A stretch of DNA of 7,973 bases from Desulfobacter curvatus DSM 3379 (GTDB lineage: Bacteria; Desulfobacterota; Desulfobacteria; Desulfobacterales; Desulfobacteraceae). The position numbers and the translations under genes were made by a program. Below the pieces are notes generated by a model. That model saw nothing but the letters and a program-made list of their open reading frames with translations. It had not been told where the DNA came from and searched no databases. This document shows, piece by piece, positions 1 through 6,259 of this stretch; position 1 is the first letter of the stretch; each line of letters starts with the position of its first letter. The DNA is taken from NCBI RefSeq assembly GCF_000373985.1, contig NZ_KB893046.1, positions 1-7,973 of the forward strand, written 5' to 3'.

Positions 1-2
1 GC

Positions 3-281
3 CGGAACAGCAAAGCCATAAGGACAGAACGGGATTATTTTGTACGTAATAGGCACCGTCTTGCTTTCCCAACGGTAAAGGCATTGCATCTGCCGATTGG
101 CAGTGGTGCGATTGAAAGTTCGATTCGAAGAGTTGTCAATTTGAGACTCAAAGGTCCCTGCATTTTTTGGTATAAGGAAAATGCGGAGAAAATGCTCATG
201 CTGCGCTCATACTATAAATCAGGACGATGGAACTGTCTGAAACAAATGGCCAATTCACATATTTCATTGTTAGCTGCATAA
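3..281 (+). CDS. Transposase, C-terminal part (5' end outside window)
   Basis: The frame is open from the left edge to a TAA at 279-281, so this is the 3' end of a longer gene. The ~92 visible residues contain LPIGSGAIESSIRRVVNLRL followed by KGPCIFW, ENAEKMLMLRSYYKSGRW and a short tail. A GSG-x-x-ES motif, whose Glu would be the last acidic residue of a DDE catalytic triad, followed by a basic helix and an LRSYYK-type tail, is typical of the C-terminal end of DDE insertion-sequence transposases. I cannot name the IS family with confidence. A TTG at 84 is only an internal codon, not a true start. The element's right end should lie shortly after the stop, roughly within 282-310, because Sel1-like coding sequence begins there. 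Whether the element is intact depends on sequence to the left of the window. Confidence 0.75.
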   Translation, partial: RNSKAIRTERDYFVRNRHRLAFPTVKALHLPIGSGAIESSIRRVVNLRLKGPCIFWYKENAEKMLMLRSYYKSGRWNCLKQMANSHISLLAA

Positions 282-289
282 TCGTGAAA

Positions 290-388
290 ATGGGAATGCG
301 CCCTGTGGAAGAGGCGAAAAAGTGGTATTCAAAAGCTGCTCTAAATGGAGATAAAAACGCAAAAAAAATGTTAGACATGATCCGTTAA
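290..388 (+). pseudogene. 3' remnant of a Sel1-repeat (TPR-like) protein
   Basis: In the frame ending with TAA at 386-388, the last codons read EEAKKWYSKAALNGDKNAKK and then MLDMIR. This fits the Sel1-repeat pattern A-x-x-W-Y-x-K-A-A-x-x-G-x-x-x-A-x-x-x-L, the short helical repeats found in tandem in many bacterial scaffold or secreted proteins. Only about one repeat remains. Upstream the frame runs into the transposase reading frame and its terminal region, so the rest of the gene is missing or lies beyond the element. The simplest reading, by inference, is that the insertion sequence disrupted the gene, or that a deletion at the element's edge left only the C-terminus. No start codon with a ribosome binding site is evident, so it is unlikely to be a working gene. 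Confidence 0.6.
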
Positions 389-420
389 GGACCGCATATG
401 AAATAAAGTACACTGTTGCC

Positions 421-474
421 GATTGGCACAGAAGGGTGTTTGTATTTTACATAAACGGTTACCTTGTGCCAATC
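421..474. repeat. Perfect 10-bp inverted repeat with 34-bp spacer
   Basis: GATTGGCACA at 421-430 is the exact reverse complement of TGTGCCAATC at 465-474. The interior also holds shorter partly matching arms (GTTT at 438-441 with AAAC at 453-456, and AAGG with CCTT), so an extended imperfect hairpin is possible. No T-run follows on either strand, which argues against a simple intrinsic terminator. It lies 46 bp upstream of the MetH-activation gene, so it could be an operator or other control site, or a remnant of a small mobile element next to the IS scar. It does not carry recognisable cobalamin riboswitch motifs. Confidence 0.5.
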
Positions 475-520
475 TGGGGAAAACTCTTTAATAATAAAAA
501 AAAACTGATATATTAACCCG

Positions 521-1159
521 ATGCAGCAGCTTAGAACCTTCCCATATATCCCCTTAAAAGTGCCAAGGCATAAAATCCTTAAACGGCTGGGGTATCAGCG
601 TCACCAAAATGAGATTTCACAGCGGATGATGGCCGAGGTGGACACGTGGATTACCTATGCGGCAGATCATATCCACCTCAAGGCCACGGCCTGCATCAGG
701 GATATACAGATAGACCACGGGAACAACACCGTTGCTTTAAAGCAATCCGATATCGTGTTTGAAAGCGCCAGGTTCACCCGGTTTCTGGGGAAGGCCGATC
801 AGTTGCTCATTATGGGCATTACCGGCGGTCAGGCGGTTGCCGATAAGATTAAACAGCTCCAGGAAGACAAAAGGATGACCGGGGCCGTGATCGTGGATGC
901 TGCAGCATCTGAAATAGTGGATGAAGGATTTGACTGGCTGATGGCATTGTTTAACAAAGAGCTGGTCAGGGAACGAAAGGCCTTGAAATTAAAACGGTTT
1001 TCTGCCGGTTATGGGGATTTTGACATCCGGTTTCAGGCAGATGTATATCAAATTCTTAAAATGGAAACGCTTGGGGTGGCTATAACGGACACCTGTATCC
1101 TGATGCCGGAAAAAAGCGTTACCGCGTTTTGCGGTATTTCAAAAGTGACAGGGGAGTAG
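521..1159 (+). CDS. Stand-alone methionine synthase reactivation (activation-domain) protein
   Basis: This 212-aa cytoplasmic protein matches the activation domain normally found at the C-terminus of cobalamin-dependent methionine synthase. That domain binds S-adenosylmethionine and supports reductive remethylation of oxidised cob(II)alamin. The N-terminal part (residues ~13-50, PRHKILKRLGYQRHQ) resembles stand-alone homologues. The diagnostic segment is RFSAGYGDFDIRFQ at residues 159-172, corresponding to the R-x-x-x-GY SAM-binding loop, followed by LGVAITDTCILMPEKSVTAF at 184-203. The next gene encodes a methionine synthase lacking this domain and starts 7 bp after this stop, so the two form one functional enzyme. 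The same split is known from Thermotoga maritima. ATG 521 is chosen because homology begins close to it, but it lacks a clear Shine-Dalgarno sequence. A TATATT lies only 6 bp upstream (509-514), so a leaderless transcript is possible but unproven. Confidence 0.88.
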   Translation: MQQLRTFPYIPLKVPRHKILKRLGYQRHQNEISQRMMAEVDTWITYAADHIHLKATACIRDIQIDHGNNTVALKQSDIVFESARFTRFLGKADQLLIMGITGGQAVADKIKQLQEDKRMTGAVIVDAAASEIVDEGFDWLMALFNKELVRERKALKLKRFSAGYGDFDIRFQADVYQILKMETLGVAITDTCILMPEKSVTAFCGISKVTGE

Positions 1160-1166
1160 AGACAAC

Positions 1167-3611
1167 ATGGGGGAAAAAGACAAAAGCATACTGGATATTA
1201 TTAATAAACGAATTCTTATTCTGGACGGTGCCACCGGCACCGAGATGCAGAAACGCGGTCTGCCGCCGGGGGGCAGTCCGGAATTGTGGTCCATGGAGAA
1301 TCCCGAGGTCTCGGCCGACATATACCGCGCCTATGCCCGGGCAGGTTCGGATATGCTTTACACCTGCACTTTTGGGGGCACCCCATGGAAGCTTGAAGAA
1401 TTCGGCGCTGCCGATAAAACAGAGCAGATCAACTGCAAGATCGCAGAAAATGCGGTTAAAACGGCGGATGAGCTGGCGGAACGGGAAGGCATCCGTCCGC
1501 TCATCGTCGGGGATATCGGCCCCTGCGGCCGGTTTATCATGCCCTTTGGCGACCTTGATTTTGAACAGGCCATCCAGGGATTTAAACGCCAGGTAAAGGG
1601 GTTGATTGACGGCGGCGTGGATCTTTTTATTATTGAAACCCAGATTGATATCCAGGAAAGCCGGGCCGCCCTGCTTGCGATTAAAGAACTTTGCGGCGGG
1701 TTTACCATGGTCTCAATGACCTTTGATGAAACCGGGCACAGTTTAAACGGCACCACACCCGAAGCCATGGCGGTCACCCTTGAAAGTTTAGGTGCCGATG
1801 TGGTGGGTGTTAACTGCTCCACCGGTCCCAAAGAGATGCTTAACGTCATCCGGCGTATCCGAAAGATGGTGCAGATTCCGGTGATGGCCAAACCCAATGC
1901 AGGGATGCCCGTCATAAAAGACAACGAAACCGTATTTCCCATGGGTGCCGATGAATTCAGCACGTTTGCACACCCTTTTGCCGAAGCCGGCGTCAATATC
2001 ATGGGTGGCTGCTGCGGTACCACGCCTACGCATATCGCCAAATTGGCCCAAAGCATGGAAGAGCTTGTGCCTTTGGAAAGAAAGCCGGTGGAAACAGCCA
2101 TGCTCTCCTCGGCGACCCAGGCGCTGATTACGGGTTCAAACAGTACCATCCGTATTATCGGTGAGCGCATAAACCCCACCGGCAAAAAGATCCTGCAGGG
2201 GGAACTGAAAGCGGGGAACATGGCCTATGTGCGTAAACTGGCCCGGGACCAGGCCGCAGCCGGTGCCGACCTGCTGGACATCAACGCGGGCATGCCCGGA
2301 ATTGATGAAAAACAGACCCTTTTAGATATCATTTCAAGTGTGGTGCCGGTGGTCAATCTGCCCCTGGTCATTGACTCCTCTGATCCGGGTGTGGTGGAAG
2401 CGGCCGTACGCTACTACCCGGGCCGGGCGTTGATCAACTCAATTTCAGCTGAAAAAGAAAAACTGGATAAACTTTTGCCGGTAGCGGCCAAATATGGTTC
2501 CATGCTCATTGTACTGCCCCTGGCCGACAATGAATTGCCGGACAAGGCAGAGCGAAGAAAAGAGCTGGTCATGGAGATTGCCGAACGGGCCGCTGTTTAT
2601 GGCTACAAAAACAAAGATCTGGTTGTGGACGGGCTGGTCATGACCGTATCCAGCAATCCCCAGGCTGCCAAAGAGACCCTTGCAACCGTTAAATGGGCGT
2701 CCGAACAGGGGTTTGGCACGGTCCTCGGCTTGTCCAACATCTCCTTTGGGCTGCCCGAACGCGGCTGGGTGAATGCCTCCTTTTTTGCCATGGCTGCCGG
2801 TGCCGGGCTCTCCTGGGCCATTGCCAACCCGTCCCATGAACTGTTGATGAATACCAAATCAGCCTCTGATGTGTTAACCGGCCGGGACCGGGATGCCTTG
2901 TCGTACATTCAGCGATTTGCCAAGGATAAAAACGCGGAAAACAAAAAAGAGACAACCGCCAAAAAAACAGCGGATCTGCCCGTGGAAGACCAGATTGTAG
3001 AGGCGGTGATTGAAGGCCGGAGAGAGGATATTGAACGGCTTTGTAATCAAGCCCTTGAAAAGGGGATAGCCCCGTCCGAACTGCTGGAAAAAAAGATGAT
3101 CCCGGCCATTATGACCGTGGGGGAATACTATGATGCAAGAAAGTATTTCCTTCCCCAGCTCATTGCCAGTGCCGAGACCATGCAAAACGGATTTGCCGTG
3201 CTTGAACCCGCCCTTCAGGCTTCCGGTTCCAAGGAAAAAAAGGGCACGCTGGTCTTTGCCACGGTTCAAGGGGATATCCATGACATTGGAAAAAATATCG
3301 TGGTGCTGATGCTCAGAAATTTCGGGTTTGATGTGGTTGATCTGGGCAAGGATGTCACGGCCGAAGATATTATTGAGGCGGCAGTGACCCACAAGGCCGA
3401 TCTTATCGGGCTGTCCGCCCTGATGACCACCACCATGGTCCGTATGCCCGAGGTCATTGACCTGGCAAAGAAGAACGGGCTTGAATGCAAGGTCATGGTG
3501 GGGGGTGCCGTGGTGACCCGGGAGTGGGCCGAATCCATTGGTGCGGAATATTCTTCCGATGGTGTTGAAGCGGTCAATGTGGCGGCCCGGATCTGTATGG
3601 ACAATAGATAG
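1167..3611 (+). CDS. metH: Cobalamin-dependent methionine synthase (lacks activation domain)
   Basis: This 814-aa cytoplasmic enzyme makes methionine from homocysteine and 5-methyltetrahydrofolate through methylcobalamin. The homocysteine S-methyltransferase module spans about residues 10-300: LDGATGTEMQKRG at 19-31, with zinc ligands Cys217 (GVNCSTG) and Cys282-Cys283 (GGCCGTTPTHI). The pterin-binding barrel spans about 325-580: IGERINPTGKK at 331-341, LDINAG at 370-375 and VIDSS at 401-405. The cobalamin module spans about 603-812: a helical cap, then GDIHDIGKN with Asp703, cobalt ligand His705 and Gly708, GLSALMT with Ser750, and the GG at 779-780. Residues ~585-602 form a Lys-rich linker. 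E. coli MetH has about 1,227 residues; the missing C-terminal activation domain is encoded by the gene just upstream. ATG 1167 is supported by AGGGGAG at 1150-1156, ten bases before it. Confidence 0.96.
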   Translation: MGEKDKSILDIINKRILILDGATGTEMQKRGLPPGGSPELWSMENPEVSADIYRAYARAGSDMLYTCTFGGTPWKLEEFGAADKTEQINCKIAENAVKTADELAEREGIRPLIVGDIGPCGRFIMPFGDLDFEQAIQGFKRQVKGLIDGGVDLFIIETQIDIQESRAALLAIKELCGGFTMVSMTFDETGHSLNGTTPEAMAVTLESLGADVVGVNCSTGPKEMLNVIRRIRKMVQIPVMAKPNAGMPVIKDNETVFPMGADEFSTFAHPFAEAGVNIMGGCCGTTPTHIAKLAQSMEELVPLERKPVETAMLSSATQALITGSNSTIRIIGERINPTGKKILQGELKAGNMAYVRKLARDQAAAGADLLDINAGMPGIDEKQTLLDIISSVVPVVNLPLVIDSSDPGVVEAAVRYYPGRALINSISAEKEKLDKLLPVAAKYGSMLIVLPLADNELPDKAERRKELVMEIAERAAVYGYKNKDLVVDGLVMTVSSNPQAAKETLATVKWASEQGFGTVLGLSNISFGLPERGWVNASFFAMAAGAGLSWAIANPSHELLMNTKSASDVLTGRDRDALSYIQRFAKDKNAENKKETTAKKTADLPVEDQIVEAVIEGRREDIERLCNQALEKGIAPSELLEKKMIPAIMTVGEYYDARKYFLPQLIASAETMQNGFAVLEPALQASGSKEKKGTLVFATVQGDIHDIGKNIVVLMLRNFGFDVVDLGKDVTAEDIIEAAVTHKADLIGLSALMTTTMVRMPEVIDLAKKNGLECKVMVGGAVVTREWAESIGAEYSSDGVEAVNVAARICMDNR

Positions 3612-4081
3612 TGGACGACTACAACAAGATTATTGACCAATCCATTGGTTATCTTGTGGGCCGGTTATCCCGGGCTATCATAAAACGGCTGTCAAAAAAA
3701 TTTCAGGATGCCGGAATTGATGTCAGTTATGAGCAGTGGAGCATCCTTGTTCATCTTTACCGCCGGGACGGGCAGACCCAGCAGGCCCTTGCCCGGACCG
3801 CGGTTAAGGACAAAGCTGCTGTTACCCGCCTTTTGAATGGGCTTGAGAAAAAAAATATTGTGCTCAGGATTCCTGACCGGAATGATAAACGCAGCAACCT
3901 TGTTTACCTGACAAACAAAGCCAAAGAATTAAAACCCCATCTTGTCGGTTTTGTCGAAGAAATGTTGGATGAAGCAGCGCAGGGAATTGATCCGGATGAA
4001 ATGACCCGATGCAGAACAACCATCAATCATATATTTGAAAATTTTGACCGCCTGAACAATTCTGCCTTGCCTGAAAAATAG
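3611..4081 (+). CDS. MarR-family transcriptional regulator
   Basis: This 156-aa protein has the normal length and layout of a MarR-family winged-helix repressor. An N-terminal helix (~1-35) leads into the DNA-binding domain. The helix-turn-helix region is around 54-80 (QTQQALARTAVKDKAAVTRL). The wing contains RIPDRNDKRSNLVYLT at ~86-101, including the family's D-x-R-x-x-R pattern at Asp89, Arg90 and the basic residues after it. The C-terminal helices (~102-150) would complete the dimer interface. Members usually bind DNA as dimers and release it on ligand binding or thiol oxidation. The GTG start overlaps the metH TAG by one base (TAGTG) and no strong Shine-Dalgarno precedes it, so translation probably depends on ribosomes finishing metH. 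The placement suggests, as inference, control of this operon or of the genes downstream. The ligand is unknown. Confidence 0.9.
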   Translation: MDDYNKIIDQSIGYLVGRLSRAIIKRLSKKFQDAGIDVSYEQWSILVHLYRRDGQTQQALARTAVKDKAAVTRLLNGLEKKNIVLRIPDRNDKRSNLVYLTNKAKELKPHLVGFVEEMLDEAAQGIDPDEMTRCRTTINHIFENFDRLNNSALPEK

Positions 4082-4090
4082 CCTTACAAA

Positions 4091-4165
4091 CATCCGTCAG
4101 GCCGCTTTGGGTCGCCAAAGCCGTGCTGACCGTCTATCATTGCGGATGAACGTGGTTGTCATCCG
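4091..4165 (+). promoter_or_regulatory. Possible terminator/antiterminator RNA element
   Basis: Just after the marR stop there is a stacked hairpin: GTCAG (4096-4100) pairs with CTGAC (4126-4130), and inside it GCTTTGG (4104-4110) pairs perfectly with CCAAAGC (4115-4121) around a GTCG tetraloop. CATCCG at 4091-4096 is complementary to CGGATG at 4143-4148, the 5' arm of the terminator that follows. CATCCG therefore duplicates the terminator's 3' arm (4160-4165) and could compete with it, which is the usual logic of attenuators and riboswitches. I do not recognise a known riboswitch class; conserved GEMM (c-di-GMP) and cobalamin motifs are not visible. It may simply be two consecutive hairpins at an operon end, so the regulatory reading is inference. 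Confidence 0.35.
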
Positions 4166-4174
4166 GATTTTTTT
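4143..4174 (+). terminator. Rho-independent terminator after the metH-marR operon
   Basis: CGGATGA (4143-4149) pairs perfectly with TCATCCG (4159-4165) around a 9-base loop, followed after GA by seven T residues (4168-4174). Stem plus T-run on the plus strand, 60 bp after the marR stop and 70 bp before the next start, fits an intrinsic terminator separating the two plus-strand units. Confidence 0.75.
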
Positions 4175-4244
4175 AGTCTATTCTTTTTTTCAAAAGCGAA
4201 TTCCAACCGCTGAAAATAAAATCTTAAGAGTAAGGATGTTAACC

Positions 4245-4550
4245 ATGATCAGCGTGATTGCATCAATTCATGTTAAGGACGGTCAATTAGACAAATTTAT
4301 TGAAATTTTTAAATCCAATGTGCCTGCTGTTCTTGGGGAAAAGGGATGCATTGAGTATATCCCCACGGTTGATATGCCTACAGAGCTCCCGCCCCAGGAA
4401 GTGGATAAAAATGTAGTTACCATTATTGAAAAATGGCGCAGTGTAGAGGATTTAATGGCCCATTTATCATCTGTGCATATGCTCGAATATAAAGAAAAAA
4501 CCAATGATATTGTTGAGTCGATGACTGTTAAGGTCTTGACAGAAGTATGA
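4245..4550 (+). CDS. Antibiotic biosynthesis monooxygenase (ABM) domain protein
   Basis: A 101-aa protein filling a single ABM / YgiN-like ferredoxin-fold domain: first strand MISVIASIHVKDGQ, then helix LDKFIEIFKSNVPAVLGEKG, a CIEYIPTVD strand, VVTIIEKWRSVEDLMAHLSS, HMLEYKEK and a final VKVLTE strand. Such proteins are small dimers. Characterised members act as quinone-type monooxygenases, while others have unknown or non-enzymatic roles, so no substrate can be given. The frame is open further upstream, but those codons run through the terminator and hairpin at 4096-4174. I chose ATG 4245 because homology starts there and AAGAG-TAAGG (4225-4235) lies a suitable distance upstream; ATG 4236 is in frame but overlaps too closely. 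The last bases overlap the next start as ATGA, so both genes are probably translated together. Confidence 0.85.
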   Translation: MISVIASIHVKDGQLDKFIEIFKSNVPAVLGEKGCIEYIPTVDMPTELPPQEVDKNVVTIIEKWRSVEDLMAHLSSVHMLEYKEKTNDIVESMTVKVLTEV

Positions 4551-6220
4551 TTCCAAAGCAATCCATGGGCAAGCGGAAAAATAAAAACAAATATCTGTTT
4601 AGTATCAGGAACCGAATTTTTGTCTTTGCGGTATTGGTCACGGCAATACCGTCTTTATCCATGGGACTTTTGCTCCAGAACATGCTGCAAACCACGCTGG
4701 AGGGAAAGGTTAAGCAAAAGTTTGTCGATTCTGCACAGATTATGGAAAGGGAACTTTCCCTGTGGCTTAAAAAGCGGGTTTATGATCTGACTGTGTTTTC
4801 CAATGCGTCAATTGTATCGGAAGCCGTCACGGCTTATCTTAAAATGCCTGAAGAAAGGGCGGATGACGGTAAGAACCGGGTACCAAATATCAAGATACTT
4901 GAAACCTACCTCAGCACATTGCAGCATCAATTTAAGGGGTATGTCCGGATTTTTGTTCTTTCCAGGACCGGCTCTGTGATCGCCGCCTCCCAAAGCGGCG
5001 GCCGTGACCGGCCGTTTACCTTTCCTGATGACTACATCGAACAAATCTCAGACAGGCAATGGTTCAAGGGACGCGCATATATTGATTCAAGGGATAAGTC
5101 GCCCCTTATCCTGATCGGCGTTCCTCTTTTTCTGGATCAGCTTTATGAATATGAAACATTGCTGGCCATTGAAGTCAGACTTACCGGATTGCTGTCTTTA
5201 TTGGATCCGGCGAAGTTTGGAGACTCTGGTGACTGGACCTATCAATCCCTTGTGGATATAAAAACAGGCCGGCAGTTTCTGTACGGCAGGGGGGCCAAAA
5301 AAGTTCTCAGTAAAATCAACCTGTCACCTTTCGGTGACAGGCAACCGCTTCGTGAATATGCCAACGGCATGGGTGAGCGATTAATGGGGTTGGTTGTTCC
5401 GTTCCGAGAACTGGGATGGGGTCTTTTTATTGCGGAAAATTATGAAAAGGCGTTTTCCGGTATGATCCATGCCCGCCATCGAAATATTATTATTGTCTGC
5501 TGTTTTAGTGTTCTTATGGGTATTGTGGCTTATTTGTTGACCCGGCAGATCATGGTGCCGCTGTCGGCTTTGACCAGAGGGGCTGAAAGGGTGGCCGAAG
5601 GTGATCTGGATGTCCGGCTTCCAGTGCGCCGCAACGATGAGATTGGTTTTGCAACGACTGTTTTCAATGAAATGGTCGCTAATTTGAAGCTCAGCAAGAC
5701 AAAACTGGAGCAATTGGCGACCACTGATCCCCTGACGGGTTTGAATAACAGAAAACAGGTGATGGGTATCCTGCGTGATCATTACGCGTATTACCGCCGG
5801 TATAAAACAGCGTTTTCCGTATTGATGCTTGACGTGGATCACTTTAAAGTTGTTAACGATACCTACGGACACCAGGCCGGTGATACCGTATTAAAACAGG
5901 TGGCCGAAATTTTTAATGAAAATCTGCGTAATGTCGATTCTGCCGGCCGGTACGGCGGGGAGGAATTCCTTGTGATCCTTGCAGAATCCGGGGTGGATGA
6001 GTCCATCCAGGCGGCGGAACGTATCAGAAAAGCCGTTGCAAGCCATACATTTATTCATGAAGAGCAAGAGATTCAGGTCTATATTTCCGTTGGTATCAGC
6101 AGAATCCAGAACCAGGACAGGGATGAACAAGAAGTCGTCGGTCGAGCCGATATGGCACTCTACCGTGCCAAGGATGAGGGACGAAACCGGGTTGTTTACC
6201 AGGCTGCTGACGACCAATAA
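4547..6220 (+). CDS. Membrane sensor diguanylate cyclase (Cache-like sensor, HAMP, GGDEF)
   Basis: A 557-aa inner-membrane signalling protein predicted to make cyclic di-GMP from two GTP. A basic N-terminus leads into membrane segment 1 (~23-44). The ~265-residue periplasmic region (~45-310) has the size and pattern of a double Cache (dCACHE) small-ligand sensor, with DRQWFKGRAYI at ~169-179 and a second sub-domain ending WGLFIAENYEKAF. Membrane segment 2 is ~313-332 (IIIVCCFSVLMGIVAYLL). HAMP follows at ~333-385 (VPLSALTRGAERVAEGDLDV). GGDEF spans ~390-555: metal-binding Asp429 in LDVDHFKVVND, GHQAGD at 441-446, and the signature RYGGEEF with GGEEF at 470-474. The inhibitory I-site RxxD is present (Arg461-Asp464), so the enzyme should be active and product-inhibited. 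ATG 4547 overlaps the upstream stop. Met7 (4565) is an alternative start. The sensed ligand is unknown. Confidence 0.94.
   Translation: MIPKQSMGKRKNKNKYLFSIRNRIFVFAVLVTAIPSLSMGLLLQNMLQTTLEGKVKQKFVDSAQIMERELSLWLKKRVYDLTVFSNASIVSEAVTAYLKMPEERADDGKNRVPNIKILETYLSTLQHQFKGYVRIFVLSRTGSVIAASQSGGRDRPFTFPDDYIEQISDRQWFKGRAYIDSRDKSPLILIGVPLFLDQLYEYETLLAIEVRLTGLLSLLDPAKFGDSGDWTYQSLVDIKTGRQFLYGRGAKKVLSKINLSPFGDRQPLREYANGMGERLMGLVVPFRELGWGLFIAENYEKAFSGMIHARHRNIIIVCCFSVLMGIVAYLLTRQIMVPLSALTRGAERVAEGDLDVRLPVRRNDEIGFATTVFNEMVANLKLSKTKLEQLATTDPLTGLNNRKQVMGILRDHYAYYRRYKTAFSVLMLDVDHFKVVNDTYGHQAGDTVLKQVAEIFNENLRNVDSAGRYGGEEFLVILAESGVDESIQAAERIRKAVASHTFIHEEQEIQVYISVGISRIQNQDRDEQEVVGRADMALYRAKDEGRNRVVYQAADDQ
5320..5341. 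repeat. Perfect 9-bp hairpin inside the cyclase gene
   Basis: CCTGTCACC (5320-5328) and GGTGACAGG (5333-5341) are exact reverse complements around a TTTC loop, within the codons for the distal part of the periplasmic sensor (about residues 258-265). No T-run follows. It could be a chance consequence of codon choice or an mRNA structure; no function is shown. Confidence 0.5.
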
Positions 6221-6259
6221 ATAGGTTGTGGGCGGATCTGAAAATTGTTGCGTTGGGGT

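Noticed and set aside
196..378. Minus-strand open frame of 60 codons over the IS/Sel1 junction
   Set aside because: It is antisense to both the transposase tail and the Sel1 remnant and has no recognisable features.
389..520. Cobalamin riboswitch upstream of the B12-dependent enzyme genes
   Set aside because: The gap is too short for a typical cobalamin riboswitch and no B12-box-like GCCACTG sequence is seen; only the 10-bp inverted repeat stands out.
1358..2221. Long minus-strand open frame (287 codons) inside metH
   Set aside because: It lies antisense to a strongly conserved MetH coding region, and its Ser/Pro/Ile-rich translation shows no family resemblance.
4091..4165. c-di-GMP (GEMM) riboswitch ahead of the cyclase
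   Set aside because: Although the position is suggestive, the conserved GEMM core elements are not visible; a short AAAGCC match is not enough.
4107..4244. Upstream extension of the ABM gene to 4107
   Set aside because: It would translate the hairpin and terminator at 4104-4174 and has no family similarity; ATG 4245 has a good ribosome binding site and begins at the domain start.
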